Translations under genes and position numbers: made by a program | The notes under the pieces: model-generated | Told to the model about the DNA's origin: nothing | Database searches by the model: none | Seen by the model: only the letters and a program-made list of their open reading frames with translations | Source: Cellulomonas sp. Leaf334 | GTDB lineage: Bacteria > Actinomycetota > Actinomycetes > Actinomycetales > Cellulomonadaceae | Length of the DNA stretch: 64,000 nt | Assembly: GCF_001424195.1 (NCBI RefSeq) | Contig: NZ_LMOO01000001.1 | Location: 1,904,812-1,968,811, forward strand | Reading direction: 5' to 3' | Shown here: piece after piece, positions 44,832 through 53,849 of the stretch | Layout of the letters: every line of letters begins with the position of its first letter | Position numbering within the stretch: the first letter of the stretch is position 1

Positions 44832-46463
44832 TCACCCGACGCTGCAGGTGGGGGTGAGTCCCCCTGCGGAGCCGGTGGCCTGGAACCCGACCTCCGTCAC
44901 CTGGCCGGCGCCGAGGGAGCCGTTCCAGGCGACGTTCGTCAGCTGGACCGGTCCCGTGCTGGCGGACCGGGTGACGTTCCACGCGTTGGTGATGGTGGCG
45001 CCCGACGGCAGGGTCAGGCCGACGTTCCACCGGCTGATCGGCGACGAGCCGGCGGTGATGCGGATGCTGGCGACGAAGCCGCCGGTCCACTGGTTGACCG
45101 CCACGGTCGCCGTGCAGCCGCCGACGGGCGGGCTGGTGGGCGTCGTCGTCGGCGTCGGAGTCGGAGTCGGACTGGTGGGCGTGGGAGTCGGGATCGGGGT
45201 GGTCGGTGTGGGGGTCGGCGTGGGGCCGTCCCCGAGGACGGGCGTCTGCCAGTCGACCCAGTCCGCCAGCCGGCCCTGCGCCTTGCTCGAGATCCGGAAG
45301 GTGCCGGGCGTGCTGCCCGTGCCCAGCAGGAACTTCTGGATGCTCTGCTGCAGCGGCGTGCGCCACTCGGCGCGGTTCGCGCAGTGCGAGCCGTCGGTGA
45401 CGTCGGACCAGTAGGTGATGTTCCCGCCGGCACCGAGCGCCTTGTAGACCTCCGCGCCTCCCAGTGCCGCCACGCTCGCCGAGCGGGGTCCGAGGTTGGC
45501 GATGTGCGGGTTGTCCATGATGAGCAGTCCGCGCGGTGCGACGAGACCGACGATCTGGTGCGTGTCGACCGGTAGCCGGTTCGGGTTGCCGGTGAACGTC
45601 CCGAACGCGTCGCCCAACCACGGCTGCTCGCCGTACGCGCTGCTCAGGCTCTGCGCGCCCTCACCGGGGATGCCCCGGAAGATCGGGACGCCGGCGCTGC
45701 CGGACTCGATGGGCATGGTCAGCGCGATCCGCTGGTCGAACGCGCCGGCCACGAACGCCCCCTTGCCGAACCGCGAGCAGCCGGTCACCCCGGTGGCGTC
45801 GGCCGTCAGGATGCTGCCGCCCGCCTGCTCGATGACGTCGATGATCCGGCTCACCCCCCAGGCCCAGGCCATCAGCAGACCGGTGCTGCTCTGCGCGCCG
45901 TAGAGGGCGTAGAACGCGCCCTGCTTGTTCGAGCGGCCGGTCCCCTCCTTGCCGACGGTGTACGGGTCGTAGCTGATGACGGCGGCGCCGGCGGCCCGGA
46001 TCGCCGCGGTGTCCGCACCGAACCCGCCGTACACGACGACCGCCGGGAACGGACCCGTGCCGCTGGGCAGCTGGACGCTCGCGGAGAAGCTGGAGCTCCT
46101 GCCCTGGTGGGTCGTGCTCACGGTGATGCTGGTCCGCGACACCGTGCCCGTCACGCTCGCGGGCCGGCCCGGCTTCTCGCCGTAGACGAACTTCTCCGCC
46201 AGCCGCTTGGTCAGCTCCCGCTGGCAGCGCCAGTCCGCCTTGGTGGCGATCCGCGTGCCGTTGAGTGCCGTGAACGGGTCGGGCAGCTTGGCGTTCGTCG
46301 GCAACGAACCCGCGTCGGGCAGGGTCGGCACCGCGCAGTCGGCGCCCTCGTCCTCCACGGCGGCGACGAACGGCGCCGCCTGCGCGGGAACCTGGACGAC
46401 GACGGTGGCCGCCATCAGCGCCGCGACCGACAGTGCGACGACGATCGAACGGGTCCTGGACAC
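44832..46463 (-). CDS. Secreted CE15 glucuronoyl esterase with CBM2
   Basis: A 543-residue secreted enzyme: signal peptide (1-29, ending VPAQA), CE15 alpha/beta-hydrolase domain (about 40-405) with the family motif GCSRFGKGA (Ser230) and a His in DGSHCANR, then a TP-rich linker (about 408-440) and a C-terminal family 2 carbohydrate-binding module (about 443-543) of xylan/cellulose type with conserved Trp. CE15 enzymes cut the ester between lignin and 4-O-methyl-glucuronic acid of xylan. GTG start preceded by GAGGGAG. Confidence 0.9.
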   Translation of the reverse strand: MSRTRSIVVALSVAALMAATVVVQVPAQAAPFVAAVEDEGADCAVPTLPDAGSLPTNAKLPDPFTALNGTRIATKADWRCQRELTKRLAEKFVYGEKPGRPASVTGTVSRTSITVSTTHQGRSSSFSASVQLPSGTGPFPAVVVYGGFGADTAAIRAAGAAVISYDPYTVGKEGTGRSNKQGAFYALYGAQSSTGLLMAWAWGVSRIIDVIEQAGGSILTADATGVTGCSRFGKGAFVAGAFDQRIALTMPIESGSAGVPIFRGIPGEGAQSLSSAYGEQPWLGDAFGTFTGNPNRLPVDTHQIVGLVAPRGLLIMDNPHIANLGPRSASVAALGGAEVYKALGAGGNITYWSDVTDGSHCANRAEWRTPLQQSIQKFLLGTGSTPGTFRISSKAQGRLADWVDWQTPVLGDGPTPTPTPTTPIPTPTPTSPTPTPTPTTTPTSPPVGGCTATVAVNQWTGGFVASIRITAGSSPISRWNVGLTLPSGATITNAWNVTRSASTGPVQLTNVAWNGSLGAGQVTEVGFQATGSAGGLTPTCSVG

Positions 46464-46558
46464 GGGTGCTCCCTCATGACGGGCGACTCGTCCGACCACG
46501 GTCGCTCTGCCGCCGACGATCCGGCAGGGCGACGACGGGCAGCAAAGCGACGAAACCG

Positions 46559-47398
46559 TTAGGCAGAGGGTGAACGAAAACTTTCGATACCCGGACGGGT
46601 CGCCACCGTGACCAGGTGCGAGCTGAGACCCAGCAGGCTGGGCTCCCGCTCGACGACCCGCGCGGCGTCGAGCACCACGTCGCGGCGGGCGTCACCGTCG
46701 TCGAACGCGGACGCCAAGGGCTTGATCCAGTGGGCCAGACCCTCGACGCCGACCGTCTCCCGCACGACGAGCCCGGCCTCGGTGGCCTCCGCGGGGAGCT
46801 CCTCCGGTCGGTGGAAGTACGCGGTCGTGAACCAGCGCGGGTCCCCGGTGGGGTTCTCGTGCACCCCGGTCGCCAGGTCCTGCGCGACGATCGCCCGGAA
46901 CGCGGGGTCGAACAGGTAGGACTGCGCGAGCCCGTCGAAGAGGGACGCGAACCGGTTGATCGCCATGGCGATCACCACCCCGCCGGGCACGACGACGCGC
47001 AGCGCCTCCCGCCACACCGCCAGCCGGTCGGCGGGGTCGGTCAGGTGGTACAGCGGGCCGAGCAGGAGGACGGCGTCGACCGACGCGTCGCCCACGGGCA
47101 GGGCGCGGGCGTCACCGACGGACGCGGTGAACCGCTCGTGGCCGCCCAGCCGCGTCTCGGCCCGCTCGACGTGGCCGGGCAGCAGGTCGACGAGGTGCAC
47201 GGTGTGGCCGTCGTCGAGCAGCCACTCGGCGTGGACCCCCGTCGCGCCGCCCACGTCGAGCACGCGTGCAACGGGAGGCAGGTGGCGACGGGCGATCTCC
47301 TGCACCCGCGCCAGCTCGAGCCGGCCGAGGCCCTCGCGCAAGCGGGTGTCCTCGTCGTACGCGGTGTCGTAGTGCTGGTGGATGGCGGGCTGCTCCAT
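46559..47398 (-). CDS. Class I SAM-dependent methyltransferase
   Basis: A 279-residue Rossmann methyltransferase: motif I VLDVGGATGVHAEWLL, motif II HLVDLLPGHV, post-I DARALPVGDASVDAVLLLGPLYHL, and a C-terminal helical part. Closest to the Methyltransf_11/UbiE-like group; substrate unknown. Downstream of the CE15 gene on the same strand, with 95 bases between. Confidence 0.85.
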   Translation of the reverse strand: MEQPAIHQHYDTAYDEDTRLREGLGRLELARVQEIARRHLPPVARVLDVGGATGVHAEWLLDDGHTVHLVDLLPGHVERAETRLGGHERFTASVGDARALPVGDASVDAVLLLGPLYHLTDPADRLAVWREALRVVVPGGVVIAMAINRFASLFDGLAQSYLFDPAFRAIVAQDLATGVHENPTGDPRWFTTAYFHRPEELPAEATEAGLVVRETVGVEGLAHWIKPLASAFDDGDARRDVVLDAARVVEREPSLLGLSSHLVTVATRPGIESFRSPSA

Positions 47399-47449
47399 CG
47401 CGACAACGTACGAGCCCGCCCGGGCCGGTGCACGGGGATATCGGTCAGG

Positions 47450-48055
47450 TCACGACGTCGCTTCTCGGTAGGCCTTCTTGCCGTACCTGTCCAGGTACTC
47501 GTCGACGAGGTCGGTGTCCCGCTTCCTGGCGAAGCTGGACCCCAGGTAGGCGATGGACGGCTTCTCGAGGAGGGGGAGCAGGTCGTCAGGAGTCAGGGCC
47601 GTGTCGACGAGCTCAACCTCTTCCAGGTGCGGCACGTCGGTGAGCATCGTGATGTCCGAGAGACCTTTGCAGCCCCAGATGCGCACGGTCGTCAGGTGGT
47701 CGAGCCGCTGCAGGTCAGGCAGGACGAGAGGGCCCCGGGTGTTGAGGATGTGCAGCTCCTCGATCTGGGTGAGATCCGCCAGGAAACCCCAGCCCGAGGC
47801 CGACCTGAAGCCGTTGAGGAAGAGGCTCCGGAGCGTGCCGAGCTCCGCGAGGGCACGAGGATCGGCGACCTTGACGTTGATCAGCCCCAGTCGCTCGATG
47901 ACGGGCAGGTTCGTCAGGAATGCCAGTGACGCGTGCTGCGACCTCCAGAGCTCGAAATCCCGTCTCGACGTGTATCGCCCGACGAGGAGCTCCGACTCCG
48001 AGAAGCTGCCCTCGACGACGACGGTGCCCTGCACGACGCGAATGTTCTTCGGCAT
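47450..48055 (-). CDS. Leucine-rich-repeat-like orphan protein
   Basis: A 201-residue protein with irregular leucine-rich repeats (LRSLFLNGF, IEELHILNTR, LTTVRIWGC, LEEVELVDT), each followed by an Asn/Gly/Asp turn. No signal peptide. Such small LRR proteins are common near polymorphic toxin loci as putative immunity or scaffold proteins. Its base composition is visibly lower in GC than its neighbours and uses more A/T-ending codons, which suggests recent transfer. Confidence 0.6.
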   Translation of the reverse strand: MPKNIRVVQGTVVVEGSFSESELLVGRYTSRRDFELWRSQHASLAFLTNLPVIERLGLINVKVADPRALAELGTLRSLFLNGFRSASGWGFLADLTQIEELHILNTRGPLVLPDLQRLDHLTTVRIWGCKGLSDITMLTDVPHLEEVELVDTALTPDDLLPLLEKPSIAYLGSSFARKRDTDLVDEYLDRYGKKAYREATS

Positions 48056-48079
48056 GGGTGTCCTCGTGTGGAGCCGCTG

Positions 48080-48409
48080 TCAGCTGACGAGCTGTCGGAG
48101 GAGCAGGACCACGGTCGCGGCGGGTGCGAGCGCGGCCAGGACGACGGTGCTGAGCCAGCGCCAGCGCGGTGCCCAGCCGCGCCGGGCCTGCACGATGCCG
48201 GCGACGAGCGCGGGCAGGGCGGGAACCAGCGAGACCATCAGCACCACGACGGCACCGAGGTCGCCGAACCCCTGCGGGTTCCGGAACCCCTCGACGGCGT
48301 AGACGACCGCCAGCACGGCACCGACCGCCGCGGCGACGGCCAGCAGCAGCGCCGCCCAGCCGATGACCGTCGCCCACGGGACCCGTCGCGCCACTGCCTG
48401 CTCGGTCAT
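48080..48409 (-). CDS. Small membrane protein
   Basis: A 109-residue protein with three hydrophobic segments (about 12-35, 47-68, 83-105) and no recognised family. Its ATG overlaps the stop of the CPBP protease gene (ATGA), so it is co-translated with it and could be a partner or substrate. Confidence 0.65.
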   Translation of the reverse strand: MTEQAVARRVPWATVIGWAALLLAVAAAVGAVLAVVYAVEGFRNPQGFGDLGAVVVLMVSLVPALPALVAGIVQARRGWAPRWRWLSTVVLAALAPAATVVLLLRQLVS

Positions 48410-49242
48410 GCAGGGACAGTACCGACGCCCGTGCGCCCCCAGCGCCGGTAGACCACGACCGCCGTCAGGATCAGCAGCGGGAGCACGACGAGGCTCTCGG
48501 GGCGGACGCCGAAGACCAGCGGGGTGTCGATGACCACGACCTCTGCGGACAGCAGCGGCCACGCGACCGCGTTGGCCATGCCGTGCCCGAGCACCGCGGG
48601 CCACACGCTTCCGGTCCGGTCGCGGGCGACACCCCAGATGACGGCCATCGCGAGCACCGCGACGGAGAACATCGGGATCTGCACGACCAGGGGGAGAGTG
48701 GTGTAGCCGTCGCCGAACGCGACGATGTACGGCACGTGCCACACGGCCCACAGGACGCCGACGGCGAGGTGCCGCCGCAGCGCCGGGACGCCGAGCGCCG
48801 CGAGCCGGGGCTCCAGGTACCCCCGCCAGCCGAACTCCTCGAACGCGGCGAACGTGAGGCGGGCGACCAGCCCGGTGGCGAACAGCACGGCGAACCGCTC
48901 GGCCGCGCCGGGCGCCAGGTGCGCGTCGCCGACGAGCGCACCGAGCACGAGCGGCACCGCGAACAGGGCGGGGAACAGCAGCAGCGCGACCGCGTACCAG
49001 CCGCGCTCGCGGCCGAGGCGTAGGCCGGCGTCGGCCCAGCCCTCCCGCCCGATCGTGCGCAGGCCGACGGCCAGGAGGAACGGGCTCATGATGAACAGCA
49101 GGGCGCCGGCGCTGGTCTCCGGGTCCGGAGACGACGCCATGACGAGGCCGCCGAGCGTGGACAGGACGAGGACTCCGACGGCGTAGACCAGCACGGCCTG
49201 CCGGGTGGCGGGCTTGCGTGTGCGGGGGGCGGTCATGGTCAT
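48406..49242 (-). CDS. CPBP family intramembrane metalloprotease (CAAX-like)
   Basis: A 278-residue protein with about eight transmembrane segments and the CPBP/Abi motifs: EEFGWRGYLEPRL (EExxxR), HVPYIVAF with a metal-binding His, and HGMANAVAW with a third His. Bacterial members process peptides in bacteriocin self-immunity or cleave membrane proteins. Possible control by the divergently placed PadR gene downstream on the same strand is uncertain. Confidence 0.85.
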   Translation of the reverse strand: MTMTAPRTRKPATRQAVLVYAVGVLVLSTLGGLVMASSPDPETSAGALLFIMSPFLLAVGLRTIGREGWADAGLRLGRERGWYAVALLLFPALFAVPLVLGALVGDAHLAPGAAERFAVLFATGLVARLTFAAFEEFGWRGYLEPRLAALGVPALRRHLAVGVLWAVWHVPYIVAFGDGYTTLPLVVQIPMFSVAVLAMAVIWGVARDRTGSVWPAVLGHGMANAVAWPLLSAEVVVIDTPLVFGVRPESLVVLPLLILTAVVVYRRWGRTGVGTVPA

Positions 49243-49323
49243 GGTGGGCTCCTTCGGGCGTGGGGCATCGCCCGGCCGCCGGGATGGCGGTCGGTGGATC
49301 CGTGGACGTTCAGTCGGGCTGGG

Positions 49324-49866
49324 TCAGCTGGTCTCGGCGAGCAGGTCCTGAGCCCAGTCGAGCTCGGCGCGTGCGTGCACGAGTCCGTTGGCGAGGGTTG
49401 CGAGACGCAGGCGCATCTCCAGGGTCGGGGTGATGCCGGCGGCTGCGAGCGCCTGCTCGGAGCCGACCCGGGTCTGCTCCAGCACGGCCGCGAGCTCACG
49501 CGCCTCCGCGGCGCGTTCCTCCAGGACGGCGCGGACACGGTCGGGGCCGAGGCGGCCGACGAAGAACAGCCGCACGAGGAACACCTCGCGCGACGGCACG
49601 TACTCGACGGGTGCGGCGAGCCAGGAGTCGAGCTCGGCCAGCCCGGCGTCGGTGATGGAGTGCTCGCGCCGGTCGGGCTTGCCCACCTGCGGGATGGTTC
49701 GCACGTCGACGAGGCCTTCTGACGCCAGGTGGCCGAGCGTGCGGTAGATCTGCGCCTGGTCGGCCGGCCAGAAGTGCGCGACCGACTCCTCCATGTGCTT
49801 GCGCAGGTCGTAGCCGCTCATCGGGGAGATCGAGAGGAACCCGAGGACGGCGTGCTTGAGGGACAT
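49324..49866 (-). CDS. PadR family transcriptional regulator
   Basis: A 180-residue PadR regulator: winged helix (LGFLSISPMSGYDLRKHMEESVAHFWPADQAQIYRTLGHLASEGLVDVR) and a Vir-type C-terminal dimerisation helix (170 residue length is usual). It reads into the CPBP-small membrane protein operon (81 bases upstream of the protease), which it may regulate together with itself. A dyad lies just upstream of its start. Confidence 0.87.
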   Translation of the reverse strand: MSLKHAVLGFLSISPMSGYDLRKHMEESVAHFWPADQAQIYRTLGHLASEGLVDVRTIPQVGKPDRREHSITDAGLAELDSWLAAPVEYVPSREVFLVRLFFVGRLGPDRVRAVLEERAAEARELAAVLEQTRVGSEQALAAAGITPTLEMRLRLATLANGLVHARAELDWAQDLLAETS

Positions 49867-49882
49867 GGCTTGAGACTAGAAG

Positions 49883-49904
49883 ACATGTCTCTTATAAGAC
49901 AAGT
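49883..49904. promoter_or_regulatory. Probable PadR operator
   Basis: ACATGTCT at 49883-49890 and AGACAAGT at 49897-49904 are inverted with 7 of 8 matches around CTTATA, similar to known PadR sites (ATGT-N8-ACAT type). It is 17 bases upstream of the padR start codon, where it would allow self-repression. Confidence 0.6.
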
Positions 49905-49911
49905 CCTCTAT

Positions 49912-51399
49912 TCACCTGAGCAGCGCCGCTACCGACGAGCGACCGAGGTGGCGCGCCCAGTCCAGCGGTGTCGCGCCGAACCGGGCGTCCCGCAGCGTCG
50001 GGTCGGCGCCGAGCCTCAGCAGCAGCGCGACGAGGTCGGTGTCCCCGAGGTCGACCGCGGCGTGCAGGGCGGTCTCCCACCGCTCCTCGACGGGGACGTC
50101 CTGCCTCCCGTACGCGTTCACGTCGAACCCGACGTCCACCAGCAGCGCGACGGTGTCGTGCCGACCCCGCGCCGCCGCCCAGACGACCAGTCCCGGACGC
50201 TGGTCGCGCGCCTGCGCCGCCACGGCGTCCCCCAGCGCCACCACCCGGTCCCGGTCGCCCAGCATCGCGGCCTCGACGAATGCGTCGACCGGCGCCACGT
50301 CGACGCGTTCCGCACCGCGCGAGACCAGGAGGTCGACGACCCTGCGGTCGCCACTGGCGGCGGCCAGGCTCAGCGGTGTCGGAGGGGTCGGGTCCGAGCG
50401 GCCACCGGTCGGCCACCTCCCGTCGTCGAACGGCGCATGCAGGTCCACCCCCTGGTCGGCCAGCAGCTCCACCCGGGCGAGCTGCCCGTGCTCGACGGCC
50501 CAGCGCAGCAGGTCCCGCACCAGCCTCCTGGGCTCGTCCACCGCCTCCGGACCCAGCCGGCGGCGCCAGACCCCGCCGTCACCGCGACCGAGGCCGTACT
50601 CGACGAGCAGGACCAGGTGGTCGTCGTCGGCGCCGAACATGCGGTTGTACAGGGTCTGCCCGTCGTTCGGGTCGGCGCCGCGGTCGAGCAGCAGCCGGGC
50701 GAGCGCGAGCGACTCCGGGTGGCGCGGCTGGCTCACCGGACCGCCCTCGCCCTCGCCGAACACGCCGGTGAGCAGGGTGAACAGGGTCGGCTCGCCGTGC
50801 CAGAGGTAGCCCTCGTCCGGGTCCGCACCCGCATCGAGCAGCAGCCGGGCCGTGCCGACGGGGTCCCCGCCGCCGACGCGCGAGTAGGCCAGGTAGGCGA
50901 GCGGACGCCAGCCGTGCGGGCCACCGCGACGACGGGCCAGCGCCGGGTCCCGGTCGAGCAGGCGGGCGACGACGTCCGCCCGGGACGCGGCCGAGGCCGC
51001 CCAGATGTCGTCCTCGACGAGGTCCGGGTGCGCGACGAGGAGCGCCCGGGCCGCGGCCCAGCGATCCGGTCCGTCGCTGCCCGAGTACGTCAGGCACGCG
51101 AGCCGGCAGAACTGGGCGCCTACCGACTGGTCCTCGTCGCTGGGATCCCAGGTGTGCGCGGTCCGGGCGTCGAGGTGGTGGCGCAGCCGCGGCCAGCTCG
51201 GGAAGCCGTACTCGCGAGCCACGGTGAGCTGCGCGGCGCTGAGCCGGAACGTGGTCAGGTCCGCCGGCGGGTCCGGGTGGTTCCGCGCGATCCGGTCGGC
51301 AGCCTGCGGGTCCCCGGCCACGGCGGCGCGCTGCAGGGCGCGGGCCTGGCGGCGCAGGTGCCCGAGGTCCGGGTGGGCGGGCAGGGACAGGGTCGCCAC
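49912..51399 (-). CDS. Ankyrin-repeat protein
   Basis: A 495-residue protein: residues 1-75 carry an N-terminal helical segment with LRRQARALQRAAVAGDPQAADRIARNHP, found in many actinobacterial ankyrin proteins, followed by about eight ankyrin repeats (TARLLLDAGADPDEG, ALARLLLDRGADPND, VDLLVSRGAERVDVAP, LVALLLRLGADPTLRD and others). No signal peptide. Ankyrin arrays bind proteins; the partner is unknown. The GTG at 51399 has GAGGAGG a few bases upstream. Confidence 0.8.
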   Translation of the reverse strand: MATLSLPAHPDLGHLRRQARALQRAAVAGDPQAADRIARNHPDPPADLTTFRLSAAQLTVAREYGFPSWPRLRHHLDARTAHTWDPSDEDQSVGAQFCRLACLTYSGSDGPDRWAAARALLVAHPDLVEDDIWAASAASRADVVARLLDRDPALARRRGGPHGWRPLAYLAYSRVGGGDPVGTARLLLDAGADPDEGYLWHGEPTLFTLLTGVFGEGEGGPVSQPRHPESLALARLLLDRGADPNDGQTLYNRMFGADDDHLVLLVEYGLGRGDGGVWRRRLGPEAVDEPRRLVRDLLRWAVEHGQLARVELLADQGVDLHAPFDDGRWPTGGRSDPTPPTPLSLAAASGDRRVVDLLVSRGAERVDVAPVDAFVEAAMLGDRDRVVALGDAVAAQARDQRPGLVVWAAARGRHDTVALLVDVGFDVNAYGRQDVPVEERWETALHAAVDLGDTDLVALLLRLGADPTLRDARFGATPLDWARHLGRSSVAALLR

Positions 51400-51596
51400 A
51401 GCGACCTCCTCTCGTCGCCCGGTGTCCGCGTGGTCGGGCCGAAAGGAGGCGGAGGGGTGCAGCCGTCTCACGCCCAGGTGGGCTGTGCCCTGCCCGCGGA
51501 CCGGTCGGCTGCCTGGAAGCCGCTGTCAGCCTAGACCCGAGAGACGTACGCTCGCCGGGGCCCGGGCAGCCGGACCGACGAACGAGGGGTGGCGGT

Positions 51597-52265
51597 GTGC
51601 GCAGCGAGTACTCGGGCGAAGGGCTGAGCGAGGACGACCTCGCGCCGACGCCGCTCCAGCAGGTCCGCCGGTGGGTCGCCGAGGCGCACGCTCGGCACGC
51701 CGAGCGCGGCGACGTCGTCGAGCCGACGGCGCTGTCGGTCGCGACGGTCGACGCCGACGGCAACGCGAACGTCCGCACCGTCCTGATGCGGTTCCTCGAC
51801 GAGCGCGGGCCGGGGTTCGTCACCGACCTCGGCTCGGCGAAGAGCCGCGAGATCACCGCCACAGGATCCGTCGCCGCGTCGCTGACGTGGCCGGCGATGT
51901 TCCGCGCGGTCCGGTTCCGGGGCCGCGCCGTCCCCGTGGGTCGTGACGAGATCGTCGCCTACTTCGCCACCCGCCCCTGGGGCTCGCGGATCAGCGCCTG
52001 GGCGTCCGACCAGTCGCAGCCGATCGCCGACCGAGCGACGCTGGTCGCCACCTACGAGCGGTACGCGGCCCTGTACCCGGACACGGGGTCGGCCGGCGAC
52101 GTCCCCGTCCCCGACGGGTGGGGCGGCTGGCGGATCGAGTGCGACGAGGTGGAGCTGTGGGCGGGCCGACGCGACCGCCTGCACGACCGGCTGGTGTACA
52201 CGCGTGCGGCCGACGGAGGCCTCGACACCGCCGAGGCGTGGACCGTCTACCGCCGCCAGCCCTGA
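51597..52265 (+). CDS. pdxH: Pyridoxamine 5'-phosphate oxidase
   Basis: A 222-residue FMN-dependent oxidase that makes pyridoxal 5'-phosphate from pyridoxine or pyridoxamine phosphate. Family motifs visible: TALSVATVDADGNANVRTVLMRFLDERG, RFRGRAVPVGRDEIVAYFATRPWGSRISAWAS, GGWRIECDEVELWAGRRDRLHDRLVY. GTG start. Its 3' end is followed by a short hairpin and the convergent small helical gene. Confidence 0.88.
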   Translation: MRSEYSGEGLSEDDLAPTPLQQVRRWVAEAHARHAERGDVVEPTALSVATVDADGNANVRTVLMRFLDERGPGFVTDLGSAKSREITATGSVAASLTWPAMFRAVRFRGRAVPVGRDEIVAYFATRPWGSRISAWASDQSQPIADRATLVATYERYAALYPDTGSAGDVPVPDGWGGWRIECDEVELWAGRRDRLHDRLVYTRAADGGLDTAEAWTVYRRQP

Positions 52266-52283
52266 GCGCCCCTGTCAGGGCGC
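52266..52283. terminator. Short terminator hairpin between convergent genes
   Basis: GCGCCC and GGGCGC pair over six bases around a 6-base loop immediately after the pdxH stop and across the stop of the convergent gene. Small stem, so a candidate only. Confidence 0.4.
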
Positions 52284-52694
52284 CCGGCGCCTACCGGCCG
52301 CCGCCGTGCGTTCCTGCTCCCCGGACATCGTGCCGACGAGCCACAACCGCCAGGTCAGGAACTCCTGCAGGCGGTCGGCCTGCCCGGTCCGGCGCAGCAG
52401 CGCGAACAGCTCGTCGGCCACCTCGTCCGCGCGGTCGTCGTGCGTGACGACGAAACCCTCGACGGCCTCCCGCAGGTGCCGGGTGGCGTCGTCCGTGCGG
52501 CCGCGCGAGTCGTCCAGCCGGCCCAGGAACCAGAGCACGTCCGCGGCAGCCGGCACGTCGCCGAGCTCCAGGTACGCCTGGACGGCGCGGTCGGCGTGCT
52601 CGGCGGCGGCGTCCGTCGCGTCGTCCCCGCCCTCGGACAGCAGCCGGCGCGCCGTGGCCAGGTCCGCGTCGGCGGCGCTGCGTTCGTCGGTCAT
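52275..52694 (-). CDS. Hypothetical helical (TPR-like) protein
   Basis: A 139-residue all-helical protein; AAEHADRAVQAYLELGDVPAAADVLWFLGRLDDSRGRTDDATRHLREAVEGF has the period of TPR helices. No signal peptide and no specific family. Possibly a regulator or adaptor; separated by about 100 bases from the oxidase-GNAT gene on the same strand. Confidence 0.55.
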   Translation of the reverse strand: MTDERSAADADLATARRLLSEGGDDATDAAAEHADRAVQAYLELGDVPAAADVLWFLGRLDDSRGRTDDATRHLREAVEGFVVTHDDRADEVADELFALLRRTGQADRLQEFLTWRLWLVGTMSGEQERTAAAGRRRAP

Positions 52695-52802
52695 CGGGTC
52701 TCCTCCGGTCCGAGGCCTGCTCGAGCAGCACCGTCGTGGCTTCGGTCAGCGTCGCGGCGTCGGGCCCGCAGTGGCGGGGGAGAGTGCGGCGGACGACAGA
52801 GG

Positions 52803-53792
52803 CTAGCCGACTCCGGGCGGTGAATTGTCCGAAGTGTCGCGTTGCACACCCGGTCGCAGGTGTCGGACCATCTCGATCTCCGTGCCGATGGTGCTCTCGA
52901 ACGTGACGCCCGACGGCGCGAAGCCCGCCCGCCGGTAGGCGCCCTGCGCCCGGACGTTGTCGCGGTGGACACCGAGGGTCAGAAGCTCGAACCCCAGGTC
53001 GCCGGCCCACTGCGCGCAGGTCTCGAGCAGCCGGTCGATGAGCCCCGAGCCCCGCTGCTCGCCACGGACGAAGACCCCGACGACCGTCGCGCGGCTCTGC
53101 TCGATCGGCCGCCCGTGGTAGTCGAGGGTGCCGGCACGCTGCGCGATGACCGTGACCGACCCGACCCAGTCCGAGCCGTCGACCGCGACGAACTGCGCGG
53201 CCTCGTCCCCGTCGGCCGCACGGGCGGTGCGGCCCTGGTAGAACACGTCCGGCTCCGCCGCCGCGTGCTCGTAGGTCTCGAGGAAGGCGAGGCCGGCCGC
53301 CTCGTCCCGGAGCGCGTCGAGCCGCAGGGCGCGTGCGGAACGCCAGTCGTCGGCGCGGACGCGGCGGATGCCGACCCGCAGGTCGACGTCCTGCGACGAC
53401 GAGACCCCCGGCCGGTAGTCACCGTGGCGGGCCCACGTGAGCCGGACCCGGACCAGCACCACGTCGGGATCGGCCAGCGACGCCTCGAACTGCGGGAACG
53501 CGTCGAGGTACGCCCGCGCACACGCGTCCCGGTCCGCGCCGTCGGGCAGGTCGGCGGTCCCTTCGCACTGCAGCGTGGTCCCGTCGCGACCTCCGACGAC
53601 GACCGCCACCCGCGGGTCCCGACGAACGTTCGCGACCTTGCGGGAGGACGTCCGCGCGTCGAGCACGAGCTCGCCGCGGTCGGTCGCGGTGATCGGCAGG
53701 TACGCGGCCTGCGGCGACCCGTCCGGGCCGAGCGTGCTGATCACACCGTCTGCCTGCGCACGGACGTACTCGACGAGCTCTCCACGATCCAT
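52803..53792 (-). CDS. Fusion of a PPOX-type flavin-binding oxidase and a GNAT acetyltransferase
   Basis: A 329-residue two-domain protein. Residues 1-130 are a pyridoxamine-5'-phosphate-oxidase-like split barrel (GVISTLGPDGSPQAAYLPITAT, SRKVANVRRDPRVAVVVGGRDGTTLQCEG, ending HGDYRPG); residues 145-310 are a GNAT (LRVGIRRVRADDWRSARALRLDAL; VVGVFVRGEQRGSGLIDRLLETCA with the acetyl-CoA loop; TLGVHRDNVRAQGAYRRAGFAPSG). The join is smooth, without a stop or frameshift, so the fusion looks real. Substrates unknown. Confidence 0.82.
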   Translation of the reverse strand: MDRGELVEYVRAQADGVISTLGPDGSPQAAYLPITATDRGELVLDARTSSRKVANVRRDPRVAVVVGGRDGTTLQCEGTADLPDGADRDACARAYLDAFPQFEASLADPDVVLVRVRLTWARHGDYRPGVSSSQDVDLRVGIRRVRADDWRSARALRLDALRDEAAGLAFLETYEHAAAEPDVFYQGRTARAADGDEAAQFVAVDGSDWVGSVTVIAQRAGTLDYHGRPIEQSRATVVGVFVRGEQRGSGLIDRLLETCAQWAGDLGFELLTLGVHRDNVRAQGAYRRAGFAPSGVTFESTIGTEIEMVRHLRPGVQRDTSDNSPPGVG

Positions 53793-53849
53793 CTGCCGCA
53801 GCGTAGGCGCGGGGGTCCGCAGGCGACGTCGGAAATTGCTCGTCGACGA

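Noticed and set aside
44832..45230. TP-rich repeat in the CE15 gene as a possible phase-variable tract
   Set aside because: It is the ordinary Pro/Thr linker between a catalytic domain and a CBM2; its codons vary, so it is not a simple DNA repeat.
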